This document shows positions 29,048-37,215 of a stretch of 45,441 bases of DNA, piece after piece. The notes under the pieces are model-generated. The model did no database searches, was not told the DNA's origin, and saw nothing but the letters and a program-made list of their open reading frames with translations. Location: NCBI RefSeq assembly GCF_030158645.1, contig NZ_JAOASO010000090.1, positions 1 to 45,441 on the forward strand, given 5' to 3'. The DNA is from Hydrogenophaga sp. (GTDB lineage Bacteria > Pseudomonadota > Gammaproteobacteria > Burkholderiales > Burkholderiaceae_C). Numbering within the stretch: position 1 is the first letter of the stretch; each line of letters starts with the position of its first letter. The position numbers were made by a program, and so were the translations under genes.

Positions 29048-29246
29048 GGCAAACGTTTCCTTGTGAGCTGCGTAAGCGCACTGACTCGTTTTATGCCGAC
29101 GTCGCCGCCGGTTCAGGAGGGAGGGCAGTCGGGTTGCGGCAGTCCATCCTGACTTTGCGCTGACCGAGATGTAATGCATTCGCAAGCTGCCGGTCATGGG
29201 TGCCTTACTACATTGGAGTCGTACGCTGTACCGCATTGATTCATTC

Positions 29247-29264
29247 GAACAATGTGACTTGTTC
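29247..29264 (+). promoter_or_regulatory. Inverted repeat in the leader of the copK-like gene
   Basis: GAACAA (29247-29252) and TTGTTC (29259-29264) form a perfect 6-base dyad with a six-base spacer, ending three bases before the CAGGAG ribosome site (29268-29273). It could be an operator or a leader hairpin; which is unknown. The rest of 29048-29246 shows no gene. Confidence 0.4.
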
Positions 29265-29279
29265 TTACAGGAGACATCC

Positions 29280-29564
29280 ATGATTCGCAAACTCAGTATC
29301 CTCGTCCTCTCCATGGCCGCACTGGCCCCGGCCTTCGCAATGGACTCCGCCAGGTCCGAGGCAAAGCAGGTCATCGCACTGCAGAACGGTGAGACGCTGT
29401 ACGTCTTCAAGGACGGTCTGATGGCAAAGGAAAGCAAGTACGGAAACGTGATCCACCTCAGCAAGGGTGAAGTCGTCCAGACCGCCGACGGCAAAAGCAT
29501 CACGACGATGGGCAACGAAGTTGCCCGTCTGTATGTCTTGCTGAACAAGGGTCACGGGAACTGA
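29280..29564 (+). CDS. copK: CopK-like periplasmic copper-binding protein
   Basis: A 94-residue secreted protein with a signal peptide (LSILVLSMAALAPAFA). The mature part, with VIALQNGETLYVFKDGLMA, SKYGN and VVQTADGKSI plus GNEVARLYVLLNKGHG, follows the beta-sandwich layout of Cupriavidus CopK. CopK binds Cu(I) through several Met; from memory most of those positions are Lys, Ile, Leu or Val here, with only two mature-part Met retained apart from the first residue. So it is a CopK homologue with a reduced Cu(I) site, or one binding Cu(II) only. The start is ATG 29280, with CAGGAG six bases upstream. Confidence 0.78.
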   Translation: MIRKLSILVLSMAALAPAFAMDSARSEAKQVIALQNGETLYVFKDGLMAKESKYGNVIHLSKGEVVQTADGKSITTMGNEVARLYVLLNKGHGN

Positions 29565-29616
29565 GCGTTGGCTACGCTTTAAAAGGACAGAGTCCGTATC
29601 CAACCGGACCGCATCG

Positions 29617-29644
29617 ACCCTCTCTCCTTTGCTGGCGAGAGGGT
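29617..29644. terminator. Possible stem-loop after the copK-like gene
   Basis: ACCCTCTC (29617-29624) pairs with GAGAGGGT (29637-29644) around a 12-base loop. There is no T run on either strand, so a terminator role is only tentative; it ends the plus-strand run before convergent genes. Confidence 0.35.
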
Positions 29645-29665
29645 GTGTAGTTCGGGACAGAGTGA

Positions 29666-29684
29666 ACTGCGCAAGTTGCGCAGT
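29666..29684. repeat. Perfect 9+1+9 palindrome between convergent units
   Basis: ACTGCGCAAGTTGCGCAGT is a perfect palindrome with one central base. It lies in the gap between the copK-like gene and the convergent DUF4010 gene, just before a coding relic. It could be a recombination or protein-binding site; there is no start site near it to regulate. Confidence 0.5.
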
Positions 29685-29686
29685 CG

Positions 29687-29810
29687 TCACCATTTCAGGA
29701 TCGCATCGCCACGCAGTGCGATATTGACCTGAACAACGACTTCGGCCCAGTCCGCATCTTTCTGGATCTCTTCGCGCTGCAGAGCTGGTAGAGCTGGCGT
29801 CCAGAAAGGG
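29687..29810 (-). pseudogene. Possible relic of a protein C-terminus
   Basis: On the minus strand an open frame of about 40 codons ends at the stop 29687-29689. It reads, near its end, REEIQKDADWAEVVVQVN and then IALRGDAILKW, which looks protein-like rather than random. No start codon or ribosome site fits, and the surrounding gap 29565-29846 has no other gene. It may be the remaining tail of a lost gene; the family is not recognised. Confidence 0.3.
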
Positions 29811-29846
29811 CATCGGCAAGCAACACAAGGTGTGGCTGATCAAGCC

Positions 29847-31127
29847 TCACGAAAGCATCAAACTCGTGGCCAACACGATCGCTCCAAACGCCACTGCGGC
29901 AAGATAGCCAAAGAACACGGGCTTACCGAACTGCGAACCACCCGTCGTCCACGCGATGCCGACCTTGGCCACCATGTTCGCCAACGTTGCGAGGCCGAGC
30001 GCCACGACGGTGGCGAATGTTGACAACCCACCTGCGCCATGCAACCGAGCAAGCGAGATCAAGATCGCATCTACATCGGCCAGGCCAGAAACCGCCGACA
30101 GTACGTAAAGACCGCTGGTATCCAGCCACTGTTTGGCTGCGGGCACCAAGACACTGATGACAGCGAGAAGCGCACCAAAGCCAAGAGCAGTCCCGAGATC
30201 AAAGGGCGCCATCGCGTCGACAGCACCCTCCTTCACAGATGTATCGGCCTTCTTGCGCCACCGCCAGAGTGACACACCCAGCAGTACCACGCCCGTGACC
30301 ACCAGGCTGCTGCCTAAGGTGGATAGCAGCGACGGCTGTATCGCAGCCAGCAGAACGACCATGCGAAAGAACATGACGCCACACGCGGCCAGTGAGCCGG
30401 CTGCTGCCGCATCGGCCAGGTGTGGCTGCTGGCGTGCGTATCGAGCCAAGGCCAATGTGGTGGCCGTGGAAGAGGCAAGCCCACCCAGAATCCCGGTCCA
30501 CAGGACGCCCCTTTGTGCGCCGGTGATCCGCATCGCGAAGTGGCCGGTCATCGACAGGCCTGCGATCAGGATGACCGCCCACCACAGCTGGTACGGATTG
30601 AGTGCGGCGTAGGGCCCCAGACCCGCATTTGGGAGGTAAGGCAGGATGACCATGGACAACACCAGCAACTGAAGTGAAGCCGTCAACTCGCGATGATCAA
30701 TCACGCGCAGCCAACCGTGCAAGGTTGGCTTGAGGTCCAGAAGCACTGCGCCAACCACTGCTGCCGACAAAGCCAATGTGATATTGCCGTGTGCCGCAAA
30801 GGCACCCAGACCCAGTGTCAACAGCATCGCCACGGGTGTTGTGGCGCTGAGATCGCCAGACACTCGGGCATGACGAACGTAGGACACCGTCAGCAGCAGG
30901 GAGAGTCCGAGCAGCGCACCCAGCAAAGGCCAGGCGCCGAAATCAGGCTGCAAATGCCCGAGCACACCGCCGAACAATCCTGTCAGCGCGAACGTGCGCA
31001 AGCCTGCAACACGCCCCCCCTCCGGCAGCTCGCGTTCGTGCCAGCCGCGTTCCAGGCCGATCACCAGACCGACAGCAAGCGCTGCGATAAGACCCTCGGC
31101 GCCAGATGGCAGTTCGTAGTCGCTCAT
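29847..31127 (-). CDS. MgtC-like/DUF4010 membrane protein
   Basis: A 426-residue inner-membrane protein with about 11-12 hydrophobic segments. The N-terminal MgtC/SapB-like part has ALAVGLVIGLERGWHERE and AGLRTFALTGLFGGVLG, and the rest is a DUF4010 domain (GLASSTATTLALARYARQ and GLADVDAILISLARL). The family is thought to influence ion balance, but no substrate is proven. The start ATG 31127 is preceded on its strand by GAGAGG; the longer frame is unlikely. It lies last in the minus-strand unit headed by the second FNR-type site. Confidence 0.85.
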   Translation of the reverse strand: MSDYELPSGAEGLIAALAVGLVIGLERGWHERELPEGGRVAGLRTFALTGLFGGVLGHLQPDFGAWPLLGALLGLSLLLTVSYVRHARVSGDLSATTPVAMLLTLGLGAFAAHGNITLALSAAVVGAVLLDLKPTLHGWLRVIDHRELTASLQLLVLSMVILPYLPNAGLGPYAALNPYQLWWAVILIAGLSMTGHFAMRITGAQRGVLWTGILGGLASSTATTLALARYARQQPHLADAAAAGSLAACGVMFFRMVVLLAAIQPSLLSTLGSSLVVTGVVLLGVSLWRWRKKADTSVKEGAVDAMAPFDLGTALGFGALLAVISVLVPAAKQWLDTSGLYVLSAVSGLADVDAILISLARLHGAGGLSTFATVVALGLATLANMVAKVGIAWTTGGSQFGKPVFFGYLAAVAFGAIVLATSLMLS

Positions 31128-31257
31128 CGGTCCTCTCCGTTGAAGGCCTGCGCAGCGGCCTGCAGCATCTTGCGAACGCACCAGTCGGCGTAAAAGTGAC
31201 CAAAGAGCCTTCCCACCCGTGCCGGATAGGCACAGGCGGAGGAGCACCCTCGATGCG

Positions 31258-32301
31258 TCAAGGCGTGATGCTGATGCCGTTGGGGGACTTGCCCACTGGG
31301 ACGGTCTTCGTGACCCTGCGTTCTGTCACGTCAAGCACGGAGACCGAATTGGCGTAGATGTTCGTCACATACGCAAACCGACCGTCGCGATCGACGACCA
31401 CGCCATGGGCACCGGCGCCGGTCACGACTATCTTGGCGACTTTGAAACTCTGCAGGTCAATCAGGCTGACGGTCTTGCCAGGCTTCTTGCGCGTGCCCTG
31501 GTTGGCCACCAGCAACGTGCGCGAATCGGGGGTGGCATACAGCTGGATGGGCCCTGCTCCGACTCTGATCTTGCGAACCACCTTGCGTGTGGCAGGGTCG
31601 ATCATGGCGACGGCGTTTTCCTGCGACAGCGAAACAAAGGCAAAACGACCATCTGGCGTGAAGCCGGTCTGAGCTGGTCCTTTGCCAGCGGGCACTTTCG
31701 CCACCTCCTTCTGGCTGGTGGTGTCGATGACCGACACCGAGCCACCCTTGAGATTGGCGACGTACACCTCCTTGCCGTCCGGGCTGGTTCGAAGGCCGTG
31801 GGGAAACTGGCCGACTGAAATGGTCGCCACAAGACTCCGCGACGATGTGTCGATCACACTGACCGTGTTGTCGCCGCCGTTGGTGACGTAGGCAAAGCGG
31901 CCATCTGGCGACACCACCACATGGGCCGGGTGCATCCCCACGGGCACCTGCGCTACGACTGCGTTGGTGCTGGTGTCAATGACCCAGACAGCCCCGGGCT
32001 GTGCCATCGCCTCGTGGGCGCCTTGGGCCATGCCCTTGTGCACGGAAGCGTCGGTAGTCGGGCCAGGCTCGCCATTGTTGGTTACCCACGCGAATTTGCC
32101 GTCCGGTGATACCTGCACGTTGTGCGGCATCTTGCCCACGCGCACGCTCGCCAGCGTCTTGAACGATGTCGTGTCAATCACGCTGACCGTGTCTGCGCCC
32201 TCATTGGCCACATACACCTTGTCGGCGGAGAAGCTGGCCCCAGACCAAGCCAGCAGGCCCACCTGCACCGCAGTCAAAAGCCAGTTGTTCTTTCTTGTCA
32301 T
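31258..32301 (-). CDS. Secreted YVTN-type beta-propeller protein
   Basis: A 347-residue protein with a signal peptide (LLTAVQVGLLAWSGASFS) and about seven propeller blades. Repeating units resemble NTVSVIDTSSRSLVATI followed by VSPDGRFAYVTN. An insertion at about 78-100 (NNGEPGPTTDASVHKGMAQ) breaks the second blade. Such propellers bind ligands or metals in the periplasm; similar genes occur beside copper ATPases. The ATG at 32301 is preceded by AAGGAT. It follows the ATPase gene by 52 bases on the same strand. Confidence 0.88.
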   Translation of the reverse strand: MTRKNNWLLTAVQVGLLAWSGASFSADKVYVANEGADTVSVIDTTSFKTLASVRVGKMPHNVQVSPDGKFAWVTNNGEPGPTTDASVHKGMAQGAHEAMAQPGAVWVIDTSTNAVVAQVPVGMHPAHVVVSPDGRFAYVTNGGDNTVSVIDTSSRSLVATISVGQFPHGLRTSPDGKEVYVANLKGGSVSVIDTTSQKEVAKVPAGKGPAQTGFTPDGRFAFVSLSQENAVAMIDPATRKVVRKIRVGAGPIQLYATPDSRTLLVANQGTRKKPGKTVSLIDLQSFKVAKIVVTGAGAHGVVVDRDGRFAYVTNIYANSVSVLDVTERRVTKTVPVGKSPNGISITP

Positions 32302-32353
32302 CGCGAACCATCCTTGCTGAGAAAAATCAGGTGAAATCCGCCGAACTTCGTTG

Positions 32354-34684
32354 TCATGTTTTGTCGCGCCGCAAACGCAGCGCATTGCCAATCACCGACA
32401 CCGAGCTCAAGCTCATGGCCAGCGCGGCAATCAACGGCGACAGCAGCCAGCCCGTCATTGGATACAGCACGCCGGCCGCAATCGGAATGCCCAGCGCGTT
32501 GTACAAAAAGGCAAACACCAGGTTTTGCTTCATGTTGCCCACGGTTGCTTCGGACAGCGCGCGCGCAATCGCAATCCCGCGCAGATCGCCCTTGACCAAA
32601 GTGATCTGCGCACTGTTCATCGCCACGTCAGTCCCGGTACCCATGGCCACACCCACATCGGCCTTGGCCAGTGCCGGTGCATCGTTGATGCCGTCACCTG
32701 CCATGGCCACCACGCGACCTTCCTTTTGTAGTCTCTCCACCAGAAGCAGCTTGTCGGCCGGCTTGACCTCGCCGTGCACCTCGTCGATGCCCAAGCGGGC
32801 TGCAACAGCCTTGGCCGTGGTCAGTCCGTCACCGGTCGCCATCACGATGCGCAGACCGGATGCCTTGAGGGTGGCCAAGGCCTCCGGCGTGCTGGCTTTG
32901 ACCGGATCGGACACCGCCAACAGGCCCATCAGCTGTCCATCAACAGCCAGATACATCACGCTGGCACCTTCTGCGCGTAAGGCCTCGGCCTGCGGCACCA
33001 GAGCGCCAACCGATACACCGATCTGCTCCATCAGCGTGGTGTTGCCCAGGGCCAGCTGACGTCCGGCCACCTGCCCACGCACGCCAATGCCCGAGCCGGA
33101 TTCGAAATTCTCGGGCTTTTCCAACGACTTGCCGCGCTCGCGGGCGGCGCGCACGATGGTCTCAGCCAGTGGGTGTTCGCTGCCTTGGTCCAGGCTGGCG
33201 GCCAGGCGCAACACCTCATCGGCATCAAAACCGGGCGCGGGAACGGCGCGCTCAAACGTCGGGCGGCCTTCTGTGAGCGTCCCGGTCTTGTCGATGATGA
33301 GGGTGTCGATCTTGCGCATGTTCTCGATGGCCGCTGCGTCCCGGAACAACACGCCGTGTGTGGCGCCGCGACCGGTGGCGACCATGATGGACATGGGTGT
33401 GGCCAGGCCCAACGCGCAAGGACAGGCAATGATCAGCACGGCCACCGCGTTGATCAGGCCGAACACCCAACTTGGCTCGGGACCGAACAGACCCCAGCCG
33501 AAGAAGGTCAACAAGGCAATGCCCACCACAGCGAGGACGAAGTAACCCGCCACCACATCGGCCATGCGCTGCATCGGCGCTTTGGAACGCTGGGCCTGGG
33601 CCACCATCTGCACGATCTGCGACAGCATGGTGGACGCGCCGACGCGCTCAGATCGCATCACCAGCGCGCCGCTGGTATTGAGCGTAGCGCCGATCACTTT
33701 GTCGCCCACGCGTTTGGTGACGGGCATCGGCTCGCCCGTGAGCATGGATTCATCGATTGAGCTGCCGCCCTCCGTCACCTCGCCGTCCACCGGTACTTTT
33801 TCGCCTGGGCGCACACGCAGCAAGTCGCCTACATGCACATGGGTCAGTGGCACATCCTCTTCGGTGCCGTCTTCCCGAATGCGCCGGGCGGTTTTTGGCG
33901 CCAGACGAAGCAGCGACTTGATGGCCGCCGAGGTCTGAGAACGGGCCTTGAGTTCGAGCACCTGCCCCAGCAGCGTCAGTGAGATGATCACGGCGGCGGC
34001 TTCAAAGTAAACGGCGACGCGGCCCATGGAGATGAACGAGTCCGGGAACACCTGCGGCGTGATCGTGGCAACCACGCTGTAGAGAAAAGCTGCACCCGTG
34101 CCTAGGCCAATCAAGGTCCACATGTTGGGACTGCGGTTCACAACGGACTGCCAGCCGCGCGAAAAGAAGGGCCAACCCGCCCACAGAACAATCGGGACCG
34201 ACAGCACCAGTTCGATCCAGGTCTGGGTCGTGGATTCAAACCACTGCAGCCGATGACCAAACATGGCCAAGACCGTGACCACCACGGTCAGCGGAAGCGT
34301 CCACCAGAAGCGGCGCTGGAAATCGCGCAACTCGGGGTTGTCATCGTCGTCGAGGTCAGGCAGCAAGGGCTCGAGCGTCATGCCGCACTTGGGACAGTTG
34401 CCCGGATGGTCCTGGCGAATCTCAGGGTGCATCGGACAGGTGTAGATCGCGCCGGCCACCGCTGAAGTGGTCTCTGCGGGTGGCTCGGGCGCGAGGTATT
34501 GAAGCGGGTTCGCAGCGAACTTGCCTTGGCACTTGGCACTGCAGAAATAGAAGGTGCGGCCCTCGTGGGTCAACATGTGACCAGACTGCGCAGTGACGGT
34601 CATGCCACACACGGGGTCCTTCAGGTCCTTTGGTGAGGCCGATTCGGACAGCGCACTGCTGCCGTGATGTTGGTGTGCATTCAT
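32354..34684 (-). CDS. Copper/silver P1B-type ATPase with YHS and HMBD N-terminal domains
   Basis: A 776-residue Cu(I)/Ag(I) exporter. The N-terminus has a His-rich start (NAHQHHG), a YHS domain at about 22-64 ([21 protein letters not shown]) and a heavy-metal-binding domain at about 82-108 ([20 protein letters not shown]), instead of a GMxCxxC HMA domain. The membrane and catalytic core is intact: [31 protein letters not shown] and GDGIND. The domain order matches SilP/CopA2-type pumps. DUF2933 lies 10 bases upstream. No CueR-type operator was found before this unit. Confidence 0.95.
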   Translation of the reverse strand: MNAHQHHGSSALSESASPKDLKDPVCGMTVTAQSGHMLTHEGRTFYFCSAKCQGKFAANPLQYLAPEPPAETTSAVAGAIYTCPMHPEIRQDHPGNCPKCGMTLEPLLPDLDDDDNPELRDFQRRFWWTLPLTVVVTVLAMFGHRLQWFESTTQTWIELVLSVPIVLWAGWPFFSRGWQSVVNRSPNMWTLIGLGTGAAFLYSVVATITPQVFPDSFISMGRVAVYFEAAAVIISLTLLGQVLELKARSQTSAAIKSLLRLAPKTARRIREDGTEEDVPLTHVHVGDLLRVRPGEKVPVDGEVTEGGSSIDESMLTGEPMPVTKRVGDKVIGATLNTSGALVMRSERVGASTMLSQIVQMVAQAQRSKAPMQRMADVVAGYFVLAVVGIALLTFFGWGLFGPEPSWVFGLINAVAVLIIACPCALGLATPMSIMVATGRGATHGVLFRDAAAIENMRKIDTLIIDKTGTLTEGRPTFERAVPAPGFDADEVLRLAASLDQGSEHPLAETIVRAARERGKSLEKPENFESGSGIGVRGQVAGRQLALGNTTLMEQIGVSVGALVPQAEALRAEGASVMYLAVDGQLMGLLAVSDPVKASTPEALATLKASGLRIVMATGDGLTTAKAVAARLGIDEVHGEVKPADKLLLVERLQKEGRVVAMAGDGINDAPALAKADVGVAMGTGTDVAMNSAQITLVKGDLRGIAIARALSEATVGNMKQNLVFAFLYNALGIPIAAGVLYPMTGWLLSPLIAALAMSLSSVSVIGNALRLRRDKT

Positions 34685-34694
34685 GTTGATCCGC

Positions 34695-34943
34695 CTATTT
34701 CCTGTCGTTGTGGGTACGCCCGGAGTCCTGCGAATGGCTGACGTGCCCCCCGTGGCCGCCCCTGTGCATCAAGTGCATCAGCGGACAAGCGAGCAGCAGC
34801 AGATAGGGCCAGTAACCCAGGACATGACCCCAGTGTTCTCGCAGCAGATAAAAACCGGCGATCAAGGCGGCCGTTGCCAGCGCCATGCCTGCCGGGCGGC
34901 GCCAGAACGATGGCGCGGGGGAGTCGTTGTTGGAAGGGTTCAT
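34695..34943 (-). CDS. DUF2933 small membrane protein (second copy)
   Basis: An 82-residue protein with a hairpin of two hydrophobic segments ([20 protein letters not shown] and [19 protein letters not shown]) and then [12 protein letters not shown], the DUF2933 plan. It closely resembles the protein at 14560-14835: in both, ACPLxH is followed by a Gly/His tail that may touch metal. It lies 10 bases before the YHS ATPase on the same strand, so the two are surely co-transcribed. Confidence 0.87.
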   Translation of the reverse strand: MNPSNNDSPAPSFWRRPAGMALATAALIAGFYLLREHWGHVLGYWPYLLLLACPLMHLMHRGGHGGHVSHSQDSGRTHNDRK

Positions 34944-35046
34944 TGCATCGCTCCGACAGGGTTGCCTGCGAAAGATGTGTAAGAAGTTGCCGCTCCGTGC
35001 GATCGATGTGCAGTTCCATCACCCCTGGATGAGCGGTGATGGCTTG

Positions 35047-35511
35047 TCACTTGCTGACGGGCGCGGTGGCTGCACCCGGCATGCGCTGCATCATCATTTC
35101 CATCATGGTCTGCATCATGTCCATGCGCATCTCCATCATCTGATGGTGCTTGCCCATGTCCACGGGCATCTCCTTCATGCCGGACATCCCTGGCATGCCT
35201 TCCTTGCCATGCATGCCGCCCATTCCCTTCATGCCTTTCATCATCGCCATGCCTTCTTGCATGGTTTTCATGTGCTCGTTCATCAGTGCCTGCCGTTCGG
35301 CTGAGGTCTTGGCATTCATCATCTTGTCGCGCATGGCCTGCATGTCCTTCATGCCGTTTGGCATGGCAGAAGATGCCGCAGCGGCTTGATGGGCGTTGTG
35401 TTCGTCGGCTTTGGCTGCCGACATTGCGCCGGTTCCCGGTGCGCTTGGGTTTGCGCATGCCGTCAGCAAGAACGCGGCAGAGATCGCGACGATGGTGTGG
35501 AGAGTTTTCAT
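35047..35511 (-). CDS. Met-rich lipoprotein, probable periplasmic copper binder
   Basis: A 154-residue lipoprotein with the lipobox LLTAC (Cys19) after a short signal. The mature part is extremely Met-rich, about one residue in four in its second half: GMAMMKGMKGMGGMHGKEG, MEMRMDMMQTMMEMMMQRM. Met and His clusters of this sort bind Cu(I) in the periplasm. No Pfam family is recognised. It lies 103 bases before DUF2933 on the same strand. Low sequence complexity makes the exact family unclear. Confidence 0.75.
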   Translation of the reverse strand: MKTLHTIVAISAAFLLTACANPSAPGTGAMSAAKADEHNAHQAAAASSAMPNGMKDMQAMRDKMMNAKTSAERQALMNEHMKTMQEGMAMMKGMKGMGGMHGKEGMPGMSGMKEMPVDMGKHHQMMEMRMDMMQTMMEMMMQRMPGAATAPVSK

Positions 35512-35644
35512 GGTGGTGTTCTGTGAATGAATAGGAGAGCCGCCTCATGCGGCGACAAAGTGGCGGAAGCCAACAACGGGACGGGGGGCCATCTGGCCAG
35601 ACCAGAGTGCGGAGGCACTCTTCGCAATGGACTGCGATGCCGGC

Positions 35645-36058
35645 CTACAACGACAACCGATGCGGGCGGGCTGCGGTGGGCAAAGTCAGATGCACGGGTC
35701 TGGTGGCCTGTACCCGGTCCCGTGTGGCGATGGCCGAGGTCGTGGACGACCCCCATACCTGGTGCAGCACGCCCACCAACTCTGGACTGACATTGGCGAT
35801 GGGCTGATCCACCTTGGTGATGGCCAGCGAGGTTTCATCGCAAAACTTCAAGCATCCGGTATCGCCGGAGTTGGTTTGTTCGCCGTGATGGGGTTGGGCG
35901 ACGGGTACGTCCTGTGGCATCGCCGTGAACGAAGATTGACTGCCTTCGTTCGGTTCGTTCAGAAGGCACGCATTGGCCACCCCTGCGCCCAACGCGAACA
36001 ACCACACCGCCAGGATCATCCAGGTGGCATGGCGCAGCGAGCGGCGATACATGTGCAT
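35645..36058 (-). CDS. Secreted ACLLN/CLKxCDE-motif protein, unknown function (second paralogue)
   Basis: A 137-residue protein with a signal or anchor (WMILAVWLFALGAGVANA). The mature part starts ACLLNEPNEG and has CLKFCDETSLAITKVDQP, matching the protein at 13819-14262 in motif order and spacing. The region after that is variable. Its promoter region carries the second FNR-type site. It leads a minus-strand series with the Met-rich lipoprotein, DUF2933 and the YHS ATPase. The start at 36058 has a nearby alternative ATG (36052). Function is unknown. Confidence 0.72.
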   Translation of the reverse strand: MHMYRRSLRHATWMILAVWLFALGAGVANACLLNEPNEGSQSSFTAMPQDVPVAQPHHGEQTNSGDTGCLKFCDETSLAITKVDQPIANVSPELVGVLHQVWGSSTTSAIATRDRVQATRPVHLTLPTAARPHRLSL

Positions 36059-36088
36059 ATCAGTCAGGTGAGCAGTGGCAACGATCCA

Positions 36089-36129
36089 AGGCTAACCCTG
36101 GGCGCGTGAACAGCCTTGATGCAGATCAA
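36089..36129 (-). promoter_or_regulatory. FNR/Anr-type site before the second small-protein unit
   Basis: TTGAT-N4-ATCAA occurs exactly at 36116-36129 (plus strand TTGATGCAGATCAA). On the minus strand TAGCCT at 36089-36094 is centred about 31 bases beyond the dyad centre, near the class II spacing. The gene start at 36058 is 64 bases from the dyad centre. The rest of the stretch 36059-36243 has no gene. Confidence 0.72.
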
Positions 36130-36243
36130 GAAAGCAGGTCAAGGCACGATCTCAAGTCGAAACAGTGTGCAACTGGGTTTTACGGCGGTCGGTTCGTCAC
36201 CGAACACACCGGGTCACGGCCATGGCATTGACAGCTTGCCCTC

Positions 36244-36786
36244 TCAGTGAGCGTCATGGTGAACGTGCACGCCCCGCATCCAGGCCATGAGGTCGATGGG
36301 GCTGGATGTGCGCGCACTGGTGGCCTCTGACTGAGCACGGGACTTCTTGAGCTGCGGCTTTTGCTGAGGCTGGTGCTGGGTCAGGGTGCCGCGCGACAGC
36401 TTGTCCAGAATCGCGCAATGAGGCTGTTCGTTGCCGTGGCAGGCCTTCACCAAGGCCGAAAGCCCGTCCATCATTTGCTCGATTTCACGCCGCTTTTCTT
36501 CCAGGTCCGCCAGGTGTCGCTGCGCCACGGCCTTCACCTCGCGGCTCGTGCGCTGTGAATCGCTCCACAGGCCGAGGAGCTCGGCGATCTGGGCCACCGA
36601 AAACCCCAGATGGCGCGACTGCCGGACGAATCGAAATACCGAGACTTCACGATCACCATACAGACGGTAGCCCGCATCGCTGCGCTCTGCCTCAGGCAGC
36701 AGGCCGATCTGTTCATAGTGGCGAATCATCTTGGCGGAGACGCCTGCGGCGGCAGCCGCCTCGCCAATGTTCATCAGAGTGGTCAT
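36244..36786 (-). CDS. cueR: CueR-type MerR-family copper regulator
   Basis: A 180-residue MerR activator sensing cytoplasmic Cu(I). The N-terminal winged helix reads MNIGEAAAAAGVSAKMIRHYEQIGLLP, followed by YRLYGDREVSVFRFVRQSRHLGFS and a dimer helix. The metal loop is ACHGNEQPHCAIL, two Cys with seven residues between, as in CueR. The protein is longer than CueR (about 135), with a Gln/Lys-rich linker and a C-terminal GVHVHHDAH that could add a metal site. ATG 36786 or the nearby ATG 36774 may start it. Its own promoter carries a MerR-type operator, so it is probably autoregulated. Confidence 0.93.
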   Translation of the reverse strand: MTTLMNIGEAAAAAGVSAKMIRHYEQIGLLPEAERSDAGYRLYGDREVSVFRFVRQSRHLGFSVAQIAELLGLWSDSQRTSREVKAVAQRHLADLEEKRREIEQMMDGLSALVKACHGNEQPHCAILDKLSRGTLTQHQPQQKPQLKKSRAQSEATSARTSSPIDLMAWMRGVHVHHDAH

Positions 36787-36829
36787 AGTGCGATCCGGGG
36801 TTTGAATGACTCCAACGGTCGAAGGATGT

Positions 36830-36853
36830 AGCTTGTCATGGTGGGAAGGTCAA
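36830..36853 (-). promoter_or_regulatory. MerR-type operator/promoter before cueR
   Basis: On the minus strand a -35 TTGACC (36848-36853) is followed by an imperfect dyad (TTCCCACCATGACAAGC), the CueR consensus layout with a long spacer. A -10 would fall near 36824-36829 (minus strand ACATCC or CATCCT), a weak hexamer. It points at cueR, 44 bases away. Confidence 0.65.
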
Positions 36854-36886
36854 GACCCTCACCGGGAGAGCCCTGAGGAGCGGGGT

Positions 36887-37078
36887 TCAAAGGGTTGGAT
36901 AGCCAGCGTCAGCCAGCGCTTCGACCAAAACATCGCGGTCTTCACCGCTTTTCACGGTGATCAAACGCCGCGGCAGATCGACCTGTATCTCGCATGCTGG
37001 ATCAACCAGTTTCAGGGTGACGTTCACCTTGGAAGCGCAGTGGCCGCAGGTCATGTCGGGGAGGTGGAATTCGTGCAT
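36887..37078 (-). CDS. copZ: CopZ-like copper chaperone (HMA domain)
   Basis: A 63-residue single-domain cytosolic copper chaperone. The HMA motif is [11 protein letters not shown] (Cys11 and Cys14), followed by the ferredoxin-like beta-alpha-beta fold and ending LADAGYPTL. It should hand Cu(I) to the P-type ATPases and to CueR. The start is ATG 37078, with AAGGAGT nine bases upstream; the longer frame would begin inside the operator. It is divergent from copA across a shared region with two palindromic operators, one for each direction. Confidence 0.94.
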   Translation of the reverse strand: MHEFHLPDMTCGHCASKVNVTLKLVDPACEIQVDLPRRLITVKSGEDRDVLVEALADAGYPTL

Positions 37079-37110
37079 GGATGACTCCTTGGAGGGTTGA
37101 GGGAACCCGC

Positions 37111-37141
37111 ACTCTGGGCATTGCCACGGTGGCAAGGTCAA
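37111..37141 (-). promoter_or_regulatory. CueR operator/promoter for copZ
   Basis: A perfect palindromic core TTGCCACGGTGGCAA lies at 37121-37135. Read on the minus strand, -35 TTGACC (37136-37141) and -10 CAGAGT (37111-37116) are 19 bases apart, the overlong spacing of MerR-family promoters. It drives copZ, whose start is 33 bases beyond the -10. Confidence 0.82.
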
Positions 37142-37154
37142 GTTGCATCGGCCG

Positions 37155-37185
37155 TTGCGCTTGCCACCGTGGCAAGGCCAAAGAT
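37155..37185 (+). promoter_or_regulatory. CueR operator/promoter for copA
   Basis: The same palindrome TTGCCACCGTGGCAA is repeated at 37161-37175. On the plus strand -35 TTGCGC (37155-37160) and -10 AAAGAT (37180-37185) are 19 bases apart. It lies 31 bases before the copA ATG. The two operators are 40 bases apart, centre to centre. Confidence 0.8.
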
Positions 37186-37215
37186 CCGCTCCACCCTCAA
37201 CTTTTGGAGTGCCTC

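Noticed and set aside
29238..29251. TTGATTCATTCGAA as a third FNR site before the copK-like gene
   Set aside because: The right half (TCGAA) does not match ATCAA, so it is not a convincing dyad.
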